Shown in pieces: positions 1 to 5,263 of a DNA stretch of 5,263 bases (its first letter is position 1; each line of letters opens with the position of its first letter). Source of the DNA: Deltaproteobacteria bacterium (GTDB taxonomy: Bacteria > Desulfobacterota > Deferrimicrobia > Deferrimicrobiales > Deferrimicrobiaceae); assembly GCA_003105225.1 (NCBI GenBank), contig PQAK01000131.1, positions 266 through 5,528 of the forward strand. Direction: 5' to 3'. The notes below the pieces were generated by a model. It saw only the letters and a list, made by a program, of their open reading frames with translations, was not told where the DNA came from and made no database searches. Made by a program: the position numbers and the translations under genes.

Positions 1-302
1 ACGATCCGGATGGTGCCGACGTGCTTCATCCAGCCGCCGAGGTTCTTGTGGAGGGTGGCGTCCGCGACCACCTCGTTCCCCTTCCACGCGAGGAGCGGAA
101 AGACCTTCTCATAGTTCAGCTCGGAGGCCCAGCGGTCCACGACCGCGGGATCGGTGACGTTGTCCTTCAGGAACAACCGGTCGGACTCGGGCAGCAGCTG
201 GAAAAAGGCGAACAGGGCGTCCTTGTCCTTCTTTTCGAAGGGGCGCAGCACCACCGTGCTCCCGTCCTTGACCTTGACCTCTTTCGGGTATTCCTTCGCC
301 AT
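1..302 (-). CDS. GNAT-family N-acetyltransferase, N-terminal part (runs off left edge)
   Basis: Reading leftwards from an ATG at 302, the frame stays open for 100 codons to the window edge, so only the N-terminal part is present. The protein begins MAKEYPKEVKVKDGSTVVLR and continues with PFEKKDKDALFAFFQLLP. This is the usual first strand and helix of GNAT acyltransferases (a 'LRP...D...L..FF..L' pattern), followed by PLLAWKGNEVVADATL, which fits the paired strands beta2-beta3. The acetyl-CoA-binding loop (R/Q-x-x-G-x-G/A) would lie beyond the edge and cannot be checked. The start is well supported: AAAGGAGG (317-310) lies 7 bases upstream of the ATG. The family would transfer an acyl group from acyl-CoA to an amine; the substrate is unknown. 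The gene is divergent from the crotonase gene, with 113 bases between the two starts. Confidence 0.75.
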   Translation of the reverse strand, partial: MAKEYPKEVKVKDGSTVVLRPFEKKDKDALFAFFQLLPESDRLFLKDNVTDPAVVDRWASELNYEKVFPLLAWKGNEVVADATLHKNLGGWMKHVGTIRI

Positions 303-346
303 CGCGGGGCCTCCTTTCCCGGTGGAATCCTCATTGCACTATCATA

Positions 347-375
347 TTGCGGATCTTTCGGCTTTTCCTTATAAA
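347..375 (+). promoter_or_regulatory. Candidate sigma70-like promoter for the crotonase gene
   Basis: TTGCGG (347-352) and TATAAA (370-375) are separated by exactly 17 bases and point towards the crotonase gene. The -10 matches the consensus at five of six positions, but the -35 at only three. A start site near 382 would leave a leader of about 34 bases. The promoter lies inside an in-frame TTG-initiated extension of the crotonase frame, which is another reason to prefer the ATG at 416. On the other strand TATGAT (346-341) could serve as a -10 for the divergent acetyltransferase gene, but no good -35 partner is seen. Confidence 0.35.
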
Positions 376-415
376 AGGACGAAACCCCGAGAGGAAACAG
401 GGGACCGGAGGGATC

Positions 416-1204
416 ATGGGAGGAAAGGTCATCGTGGCCAGGGAAGGGAAAGTGGCGACCGTCACGATCTCGAACCCGGCGAAAAAGAATGCGCTGAACC
501 TGAAGATCCTGGGCGAGCTCCGCAAGGTGTTCGGAGAGCTGTCGGTCCCGGAAGTCCGGTGCGTGATTCTCCGGGGGGAGGGGCAGGAGGCGTTCTGCGC
601 GGGATACGACATCACGGCGATCCCGGCGGGAGGGTCCGGGGAGGCGCAGGTGCTCCTCTCCTCGAACCCGTTCGACGACATGATCCGGGCGGTCGAGTCG
701 TTCCCGTCGCCGGTGATCGCCATGCTGAACGGCTTCGCCTTCGGCGGGGGGCTGGAGATGGCGGTCGCCTGCGACATCCGCATCGCATCGGACCAGGCGG
801 TCTTCGGGATGACGCCCGCGCGCCTGGGGATCATCTACCGGCCGGCGGGGCTCATGCGGTTCGTCCACGTGATCGGCCTTCCCGCCGCCAAGGAGCTCTT
901 CTACACCGCCCGCAAGGTGAGCGCTCGCCGCGCCGTGGACCTGCGGCTGGTCAACCGCATCTGCCCCCCCGAGGAGCTGGAGCAGGTGACGCTCGAAATG
1001 GCCCGGGAGATCGTCGACAACGCGCCGCTCTCCATCCGCGGCACCAAGCGGATCCTTTCGATGTGCATGGAGTTCCGCGGGCTGCCCCCGGACGAAGCGC
1101 GGGAAGCGGAGGCGCTCATCCGCCAGTGCATGGAGAGCAGGGACCTGATCGAGGGAAAGAAGGCGTTCGCCGAAAAGCGGAAGCCGCGCTTCTCCGGCAT
1201 GTGA
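416..1204 (+). CDS. Crotonase-family enzyme, methylmalonyl-CoA decarboxylase (ScpB/YgfG)-like
   Basis: This is a complete 262-residue protein of the enoyl-CoA hydratase/isomerase (crotonase) superfamily, cytosolic, acting on an acyl-CoA thioester. Visible motifs are NPAKKNALN (20-28), the first oxyanion-hole strand FCAGYDI (60-66), and the second oxyanion-hole segment NGFAFGGGLEMAVACD (105-120). The FGMTPARLG loop (130-138) follows, and the typical C-terminus ends KRKPRFSGM. E114 matches the first catalytic Glu of hydratases (rat Glu144), but the position of the second (rat Glu164) is P134. The pattern MTPxxLGxxY with Y141, the EKRKPxFxG tail and the length closely resemble my memory of E. 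coli YgfG/ScpB (261 residues), which decarboxylates methylmalonyl-CoA to propionyl-CoA. The family residue His66 of that enzyme is Tyr64 here. The ATG at 416 is chosen because GGAGGG (407-412) lies just upstream and a candidate -10 sits at 370-375. Crotonase membership is near certain; the decarboxylase call is an inference, and other crotonase activities remain possible. Confidence 0.93.
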   Translation: MGGKVIVAREGKVATVTISNPAKKNALNLKILGELRKVFGELSVPEVRCVILRGEGQEAFCAGYDITAIPAGGSGEAQVLLSSNPFDDMIRAVESFPSPVIAMLNGFAFGGGLEMAVACDIRIASDQAVFGMTPARLGIIYRPAGLMRFVHVIGLPAAKELFYTARKVSARRAVDLRLVNRICPPEELEQVTLEMAREIVDNAPLSIRGTKRILSMCMEFRGLPPDEAREAEALIRQCMESRDLIEGKKAFAEKRKPRFSGM

Positions 1205-1229
1205 CGCGGCACGGGTCCGCAAACAAATA

Positions 1230-1267
1230 AAAACGAGTCGGGGAAAATCTTCTCCCCGACTCGTTTT
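1230..1267. terminator. Bidirectional intrinsic terminator between convergent genes
   Basis: A perfect 15-bp inverted repeat, AAAACGAGTCGGGGA (1230-1244) and TCCCCGACTCGTTTT (1253-1267), encloses an 8-base loop. The A-run on one side and T-run on the other give a U-tract in both directions: TTTTCT on the plus strand and TTTTTATTTG on the minus strand. It lies 25 bases after the crotonase stop codon and also downstream of the decaheme cytochrome, so it can end both transcripts. Confidence 0.92.
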
Positions 1268-1290
1268 CTCCGGTAAAAGGCCCAACACGA

Positions 1291-1318
1291 GGAACAGGGC
1301 CCCGAAGGGCCCTGTTCC
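1291..1318 (-). terminator. UUCG-capped hairpin downstream of the decaheme cytochrome gene
   Basis: A perfect 12-bp stem, GGAACAGGGCCC (1291-1302) and GGGCCCTGTTCC (1307-1318), has a four-base loop. Read on the minus strand the loop is TTCG, a very stable tetraloop in RNA. It begins 14 bases after the TAG stop of the cytochrome gene. The tract that follows on the minus strand is only weakly T-rich (a TTTT run comes about 12 bases later). It may therefore act as a 3'-end stabilising hairpin ahead of the stronger terminator at 1230-1267, or as a first, weaker terminator. Confidence 0.7.
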
Positions 1319-1332
1319 CCTTGGTTCCTTGC

Positions 1333-3657
1333 CTACGGCGCAGCCAGTACCGGGGCGCTGGTGTCTTTAAACTGCCCCATGATGGTATCGATCACTGCCA
1401 TGACGTCGCCGTTCTCCACCATGTAACCCATCGTCCGGGTGTGCGAGTTGAAGGATGCGAGCGTCCCGGCGTCATCTTCCTTGATGCATTCCGCCCTGTG
1501 GCATCCCCCGCAGGCCCTCGAACCGGGACCGGTGACGTAGCTCGGCACGGCGCCGATGTTCCTGTCCTTGGTCGTAACGTTGTCCGACGCGGACAATACG
1601 CCGGGCAACGACTTGGACTGATCCGGCACGTTGAATTTACCCGTGTTGTGGCAGGATTTGCAGTTCGTCAGCGTGAAGTTGGGGTACGTATCCTCCTCGG
1701 TGTGCATCATGTACCGGTCGGCTTCCACCGGATCGGTGAAGTCGACATCGCCGATATCGAACGCCTGGAACTGGTGGATCGAATGGACATAGGAGTCGAT
1801 CGACCGGGACTGCATCTCCAGGTGCGACCCGCCGCTCTTCGTGATGTGGCACATCCGGCAGACCACGATGTTCCCGCCCCGATCCGCCGAATGGAAGGAC
1901 GTTCCCAGCGCGTCGTGGCAGTTGTTGCAGCCGTCCGCGACCTTTACGATCGGGCTGTAGAAGGCATCATCGAACGCCTTGGCGGCGAGATCGAAGGTCC
2001 TGGAAGGAGCGTTCAACGCAACGACGACATTATCGGCATTCTTCAGGCTCGGCATGACGGCGATTTCCACTCGCTTCACTTTGCCGTCGGCGATCAGATT
2101 GCTCCAGTCCGCCAGGTTGGCGGTAACGGTCCAGACGCCGCCTGCCGCCGAGACGGACTGGATGCGGGGGTGCGTTGATCCATAGGCGGCTTCCAGATAT
2201 CTTCCGCTGCCGCTGGGCACGGCGGGGCTGGATTCATGCGGGCCGATGAGGAAGTCCTTCGTGTCATAGCCGTACAATCCGACCATCACGGTCGGCTTGA
2301 TGTCGGTGACCGCGAGCCCCGGGATATTCGGGTTCTCCGTCGCATGGAAGGAGAAGGTGAGCTGGTTGTTGGCAAAAGACGCATTGTCGATCGTGACGGT
2401 GAAAGCCGAAGAATATCTCGTTCCGGCCGTATCCGCATAGATCTTCTTGTCATAGCCGGTGTGGATCGCATTGAACGCCGGAGCGATGGCGGTCCCTCCG
2501 CCATTGTGGCACAGGTTGCATTGCGTGCTGCTGCTCCATCCGTGAGGGATGATGGTATTCAGGGCGGTCTTGGTGGTATCCACCGTAAATTGGCCAGCGG
2601 CATTCGCAGCGTCTTTTCCACCGGTCACCGGGTGGCAGCCCTTGCACGTCGCCGCCGTGAAATTCGCGTCGGTCAACACGGTGTCTAGCTTGCCGGCGTG
2701 GCACGTTGCGCAGTTCGCCATGGACTGCGGATAGGCGAATTCAAAGGCATGTGAACTATGCGTGTCGGTTTTCACGTCGGCGGTATATGCATAGTAGGTT
2801 CTCTCGTCGGCCGTCATGGGGGTCGTCCCCAGTTGCGCATGCCGCAGAGGATTATCCTTGATCAGGAACCATTCGTGGTCGCTGCCCTTGCGCGTATCGT
2901 AATGGCAGAACTTGCAGGCGGCGAAATCCGACAGGCCGTCGACTTTCGCCATCCTGTAGCCGTGCTTCCGGTACGGGGCGCCGTGGCATTTTTCGCAAGC
3001 GGACACGTTGGCGGTCGATACGTAGGTGTTCAGATCGCCGTATGCCTTGCCCACGTTGACCACGTCCTTGTACAGGGAATAGCCGCTTCCGTAACCCTCG
3101 AGCTTGCCCTTGCCGAGATAAAGGTACACGCCGCCATTGGAGAGCTCGGGCTGATAGGTGGCGCCTTTTGCGATCACGGAGTATTGGCCGCCGCCCACTT
3201 CCGTCGGGGTGCCGAACGTTAAGGCGTTATCGAACTGCCGGGTCGCGCTGTTGTACAGCACGCCCGCATATCTCTTCTGCTCGAACGATGCGAGATTGCC
3301 CATGCCCGTCAACGCCACTCCATTCTGCTTGATCGTGAACAGCATGGTCACGTTATAGTAGCCGGCCGTGCCGTTATCGATGCTCGTGACGTTGTCGATC
3401 GTTACGGAAAGCGTGTTGCTCACATAGTCATCGTAGACCGCCTGATGCGCGTCGCCGATTCCGGGATGGCAGGTGGCGCAGGATTCGGGTACCGGCGCGG
3501 CGGTAAGATCCTGGCCGGACGTTCCCGTTGCTCCCGTTGCGCCTGTTGCTCCCGTTGCTCCCTGCGGGCCCTGGGACCCGTCGTCCCCCGAACATCCCAG
3601 GAACAGAAGGGGAACGATCAGTGCGAAGATACTCAGCAGCAGCAGCGATTTTCTCAC
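1333..3657 (-). CDS. Decaheme c-type cytochrome lipoprotein, OmcA/MtrC-like
   Basis: This is a 774-residue protein with exactly ten CXXCH heme motifs at Cys 60, 221, 248, 316, 338, 380, 577, 600, 666 and 716. The N-terminus has a charged start, a hydrophobic stretch (about 4-20) and a lipobox-like LLFLGC, so C22 is probably lipidated after signal peptidase II cleavage. Nine Gly-X-Y triplets follow (24-50), including four GAT repeats, probably a flexible stalk. Heme 1 comes next, then a cysteine-free, beta-rich stretch (about 82-215), five hemes (221-384), a second cysteine-free beta-rich stretch (about 415-560), and four hemes (577-720). Alternating beta domains and heme clusters in a decaheme lipoprotein are the hallmark of outer-surface OmcA/MtrC-type cytochromes, which pass electrons to metals, flavins or other extracellular acceptors. 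The start is GTG at 3657, set by AAGGAGG five bases upstream; the stop is TAG. Sampled stretches have lower GC than the flanking genes. No porin or periplasmic cytochrome partner is visible, so calling it MtrC or OmcA itself is not justified. Confidence 0.93.
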   Translation of the reverse strand: MRKSLLLLSIFALIVPLLFLGCSGDDGSQGPQGATGATGATGATGTSGQDLTAAPVPESCATCHPGIGDAHQAVYDDYVSNTLSVTIDNVTSIDNGTAGYYNVTMLFTIKQNGVALTGMGNLASFEQKRYAGVLYNSATRQFDNALTFGTPTEVGGGQYSVIAKGATYQPELSNGGVYLYLGKGKLEGYGSGYSLYKDVVNVGKAYGDLNTYVSTANVSACEKCHGAPYRKHGYRMAKVDGLSDFAACKFCHYDTRKGSDHEWFLIKDNPLRHAQLGTTPMTADERTYYAYTADVKTDTHSSHAFEFAYPQSMANCATCHAGKLDTVLTDANFTAATCKGCHPVTGGKDAANAAGQFTVDTTKTALNTIIPHGWSSSTQCNLCHNGGGTAIAPAFNAIHTGYDKKIYADTAGTRYSSAFTVTIDNASFANNQLTFSFHATENPNIPGLAVTDIKPTVMVGLYGYDTKDFLIGPHESSPAVPSGSGRYLEAAYGSTHPRIQSVSAAGGVWTVTANLADWSNLIADGKVKRVEIAVMPSLKNADNVVVALNAPSRTFDLAAKAFDDAFYSPIVKVADGCNNCHDALGTSFHSADRGGNIVVCRMCHITKSGGSHLEMQSRSIDSYVHSIHQFQAFDIGDVDFTDPVEADRYMMHTEEDTYPNFTLTNCKSCHNTGKFNVPDQSKSLPGVLSASDNVTTKDRNIGAVPSYVTGPGSRACGGCHRAECIKEDDAGTLASFNSHTRTMGYMVENGDVMAVIDTIMGQFKDTSAPVLAAP
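3524..3559 (-). repeat. Four 9-bp tandem repeats encoding Gly-Ala-Thr triplets
   Basis: Four near-identical 9-base units (CCCGTTGCT on the plus strand, with two single-base variants) lie in the N-terminal part of the decaheme cytochrome gene. They encode the GAT triplets of its collagen-like linker (residues 33-44). The two variant positions are synonymous. Such a tract could gain or lose units in frame by slippage and so change stalk length between strains. Confidence 0.85.
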
Positions 3658-3662
3658 CGTTT

Positions 3663-3669
3663 CCTCCTT
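3663..3669 (-). promoter_or_regulatory. Ribosome binding site fixing the GTG start of the decaheme gene
   Basis: On the minus strand AAGGAGG is followed by five bases (AAACG) and then GTG at 3657. This is a near-perfect Shine-Dalgarno match at a good distance. The signal peptide begins directly at this GTG (M-R-K-S, then hydrophobic), which confirms the start. Confidence 0.88.
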
Positions 3670-3784
3670 AACAAGCAGTTGTGTGGTTGTGACAATCCTT
3701 CAAACAATTGCCGATGCGAAAAACGATGTCGCTCGATATTCCTGCCTGTTCCCACCCCCCTTCATGAAGGTTCGCGGGGACCGG

Positions 3785-4063
3785 TTACGGCCCGGTGAGC
3801 GCCGCGACGGCGGCATTCCCGCCCGGCTCCCGCGTGGATTCCTGGAGCAGCCGGAGGAAGCAAAGACCGTTATGGATGTTGCGGAACGGATGCGTCGGGT
3901 CGTACAGATGCCGCCGTCCCTGCCTGCCGGGTGCGAACCCTGGGCCATGTCGGTCCACGGAAATCCCGGCGTGATCTGCGCAGGGGACTCCGGGAGCAAC
4001 GGACGGGTGCTCGAGGGATTCGTGGTGTTCCCCTTTCCGTGACGGTGGCGACGGGATCCGCAC
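3785..4063 (-). pseudogene. Probable remnant of a multiheme cytochrome gene (C-terminal part)
   Basis: The minus frame from 4063 to a TAA at 3785 encodes 92 residues with no convincing ribosome binding site, and upstream the frame is closed by TGA at 4090-4088. The last 40 codons are strongly GC-rich at the third position, like real coding DNA of this genome. Residues 63-79 (IHNGLCFLRLLQESTRE) align with the C-terminal tail of the neighbouring cytochrome (VHNPRYVLQLLFDSIRD) at seven of 17 identities, with several conservative changes, and at about the same distance from the stop. Further upstream, HESLEHPSVAPGVPCADHAG looks like a heme-binding segment in which CADCH has lost a Cys codon. No intact CXXCH remains. 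This suggests a cytochrome gene decayed by frameshifts and deletions, inferred from short similarity only. It could instead be a chance open frame or an untranslated leader. Confidence 0.4.
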
Positions 4064-4223
4064 ATCGTGCCGGCGATCTGTTCCCCTTCATCCCGGTAGC
4101 AGCGAAGTTCAGCGGGATGACGATGTCAACCTGGGACCGGTTCGTCGGCAGAGAGGGATCCGGGGAATGCTCAAGGTGTGGGTATCGAAGTTGTGGAGTA
4201 CCCTGCCGTATTGCCACCAGATC

Positions 4224-4236
4224 GTATACTGTATAC
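4224..4236. promoter_or_regulatory. Palindromic operator-like element GTATAC-T-GTATAC
   Basis: Two GTATAC hexamers, each self-complementary, are separated by a single T, giving a 13-base dyad. The element lies in a short AT-rich island (about 4221-4290) within otherwise GC-rich DNA, right where the start site of the minus-strand promoter at 4246-4275 is expected. A repressor bound here would block initiation. The regulator is unknown, and the element is not a match to a binding site I can name with confidence. Confidence 0.4.
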
Positions 4237-4245
4237 TTGAGTAGG

Positions 4246-4275
4246 AATATATATCGATTTATAGATGTCCGTCAA
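4246..4275 (-). promoter_or_regulatory. Candidate sigma70-like promoter reading towards the decaheme gene
   Basis: On the minus strand TTGACG (4275-4270) and TATATT (4251-4246) are separated by 18 bases. Each matches the consensus at five of six positions. The expected start is near 4239. Transcription would pass through the cytochrome remnant and could reach the decaheme gene with a leader of about 580 bases. A weaker opposite pair, TTGAGT (4237-4242) and TATAGA (4260-4265) with a 17-base spacer, also exists on the plus strand, but it would run into the terminator within about 55 bases. Confidence 0.5.
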
Positions 4276-4291
4276 GAAGATTCTGAAACGA

Positions 4292-4323
4292 AAAGCCCGG
4301 CCCCCCTGGGGGGGCCGGGCTTT
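4292..4323. terminator. Strong GC-rich terminator downstream of the second cytochrome gene
   Basis: AAAGCCCGGCCCCCC (4292-4306) pairs with GGGGGGCCGGGCTTT (4309-4323). The innermost G-C pairs must open to form a loop, leaving a stem of about 13 bp. On the minus strand the stem ends in TTTTCGTTTC and would end the transcript of the cytochrome gene at 4355-5263, about 30 bases after its stop. On the plus strand it is followed by TTTGTTTTTG, so it can work in both directions. It insulates the two cytochrome transcription units from each other. Confidence 0.92.
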
Positions 4324-4354
4324 GTTTTTGAAGGAGTTTTTCCCTTCCGGCGGT

Positions 4355-5263
4355 TTACGGCCGGATGAGCGCGGTGGGAGTAGTCACGGCCGCCGGGTCC
4401 AGGTCCCGGATCGAGTCGAAGAGCAGCTGGAGAACATACCGGGGGTTGTGCACATACCCGCAGGGCTCCTTCTGGACGACCTGGTAGTTGTAGGCCGCCT
4501 TGAGCAGCTTGGCGTCGAAGGATTTATACTGGTTCGCGCTGACGGCCTCGTCGGCGTCGACGATCCCGTTCCCGTTGTTGTCCTTGAACCAGTACGGGTT
4601 CGTCGCCGGGGTGTAGGCGATGGGAACCCCCCTGCCCGCCGGAGGCGAGGCGGCGGCATACGCCTGGATCGCCAGGAGCAGGCGGTTCACGACGTTGTCG
4701 GTGCCGTTGATCCCGGTCCCCCAGATCTCCCGGTAGATCCCCTCGGTGACGTTGCCGTTCCCGTTGTAGTCGATCCCGCCGACCGGAGGGAACCGGATCG
4801 ACCGGAAGCGGGCCGCATCGGCGGTGTTGTCGGGCACCGGCACGGACGGGTGGCAGAGCGCGCAGTACTCCGTCTTCGGGAAGATCGTGTGGTTGTTGTC
4901 GTTCAGGTCGGGGGTCCTGCCCATGTGGCATTCGATGCAGGTGTCGCGGGCGGCGACGTGCACGAGCCTGCCGGCGTACACATTGTCGCCGTACTCGTAC
5001 CCTCCCTTCACCTCGGCTCCGAAGAGGGTTGCCGCGGCGGCGAAGTAGTGGATGTTGACGAACGTCAGGTTGTTGATCGAGTTGTCGACCGGGTCGTTCG
5101 CGATGGCGGTGTCCACCTGGACCTTGGAGGCCCGCCCCTGGTGGCACACCAGGCACAGGTTGCTGGCGTTGCCCAGCGTCACCTTCACCCCGGAGGGGAA
5201 GAGCACGTTGTCGAGGGGGTCGCCGGCGGCGCGCCGGGCGAACCGCGTGGTCCCGTCGCCGTC
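4355..5263 (-). CDS. Multiheme c-type cytochrome, C-terminal part (5' end beyond right edge)
   Basis: The frame is open from the right edge to TAA at 4357-4355, giving 302 visible residues. A GTG at 5206 could be taken for a start, but the frame continues upstream without a stop (ending in DPLDNVLFPSG across that codon), so it is treated as internal. Three CXXCH motifs are visible: CLVCH (37-41), CIECH (109-113) and CALCH (134-138). Further histidines (72, 102, 125, 272) could serve as distal ligands. A canonical EF-hand-type loop, DNNGNGIVDADE (228-239), and a weaker one starting DYNGNGNVTE (165) suggest bound calcium; DGDG also appears at the very edge. The tail YQVVQKEPCGYVHNPRYVLQ continues into a helical LLFDSIRDL segment near the C-terminus. 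The protein is probably exported and carries electrons, but the signal peptide and any further hemes lie outside the window. I cannot assign a named family. Confidence 0.88.
   Translation of the reverse strand, partial: DGDGTTRFARRAAGDPLDNVLFPSGVKVTLGNASNLCLVCHQGRASKVQVDTAIANDPVDNSINNLTFVNIHYFAAAATLFGAEVKGGYEYGDNVYAGRLVHVAARDTCIECHMGRTPDLNDNNHTIFPKTEYCALCHPSVPVPDNTADAARFRSIRFPPVGGIDYNGNGNVTEGIYREIWGTGINGTDNVVNRLLLAIQAYAAASPPAGRGVPIAYTPATNPYWFKDNNGNGIVDADEAVSANQYKSFDAKLLKAAYNYQVVQKEPCGYVHNPRYVLQLLFDSIRDLDPAAVTTPTALIRP

Noticed and set aside
154..1230. Long plus-strand frame across the crotonase gene
   Set aside because: It is a shifted shadow of the crotonase, rich in Arg, Gly and Pro, with no domain features, and it overlaps a gene with clear family motifs.
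167..1288. Long minus-strand frame opposite the crotonase gene
   Set aside because: This antisense open frame is produced by the high GC content. Its composition (Arg, His, Asp, Pro) is typical of a shadow, and it runs through the terminator at 1230-1267.
1321..2178. Plus-strand open frame opposite the decaheme gene
   Set aside because: It is antisense to a gene with ten heme motifs, begins within the convergent terminator region and shows no motif of its own.
3759..3770. Palindrome CCTTCATGAAGG in the leader of the decaheme gene
   Set aside because: It is short, occurs once, and has no associated promoter element, so chance is the simplest explanation.
3700..4065. Minus-strand open frame of 121 codons overlapping the cytochrome remnant
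   Set aside because: The translation is rich in Arg, Ser and Pro with no recognisable motif, and no ribosome binding site is evident. A competing frame over the same bases has the cytochrome-like tail.
4237..4265. Plus-strand promoter-like pair TTGAGT / TATAGA that could make a small RNA ending at 4323
   Set aside because: Both hexamers match the consensus at only four of six positions in an AT-rich island, and the product of about 50 bases would be little more than the terminator hairpin.
4355..5206. Second cytochrome as a complete gene starting at the GTG at 5206
   Set aside because: The frame remains open from 5206 to the window edge, no signal peptide follows the GTG, and no Shine-Dalgarno sequence is evident, so the gene is more likely truncated by the window.

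Overview
The window is high-GC bacterial DNA with an anaerobic respiration flavour. Two multiheme c-type cytochromes sit next to a crotonase-family acyl-CoA enzyme. A decaheme OmcA/MtrC-like lipoprotein with a collagen-like stalk, together with strong Shine-Dalgarno sites, suggests a metal- or mineral-respiring bacterium of the old Deltaproteobacteria (Desulfuromonadota, Myxococcota or a relative). No marker gene in the window fixes the taxon.

Layout. Positions 1-302 (-) hold the N-terminal part of a GNAT-type acetyltransferase that runs off the left edge. It is divergent from a complete crotonase gene (416-1204, +) whose active-site pattern resembles methylmalonyl-CoA decarboxylase (ScpB/YgfG) more than a classical enoyl-CoA hydratase. 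The convergent gap 1205-1332 holds two hairpins: a perfect 15-bp bidirectional terminator, and a 12-bp stem that reads as a UUCG-capped hairpin on the minus strand. Positions 1333-3657 (-) encode a 774-residue outer-surface-type decaheme lipoprotein with a GTG start and an ideal ribosome binding site. Upstream of it, 3661-4354 holds no intact gene. It contains what looks like the decayed 3' end of another multiheme cytochrome gene (about 3785-4063, -), a good minus-strand sigma70-like promoter with a palindromic operator-like element at its start site (4224-4275), and a very strong terminator (4292-4323). From 4355 to the right edge (-) runs the C-terminal part of a second multiheme cytochrome with three visible CXXCH motifs and EF-hand-like loops.

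How the genes may work together. The decaheme protein is built to sit on the cell surface and pass electrons to an extracellular acceptor. The second cytochrome is likely a periplasmic or extracellular electron carrier, but its N-terminus and signal are outside the window. The terminator at 4292-4323 separates the two cytochrome genes, so they are probably separate transcription units. The crotonase and the acetyltransferase show no direct link to the cytochromes. No porin, quinol oxidase or other partner of an extracellular electron conduit is visible here.

The most interesting points are the 1+5+4 heme layout of the decaheme protein and its lack of any cysteine in the two beta-rich domains, the cytochrome remnant in its leader, and the Glu-to-Pro change in the crotonase active site.
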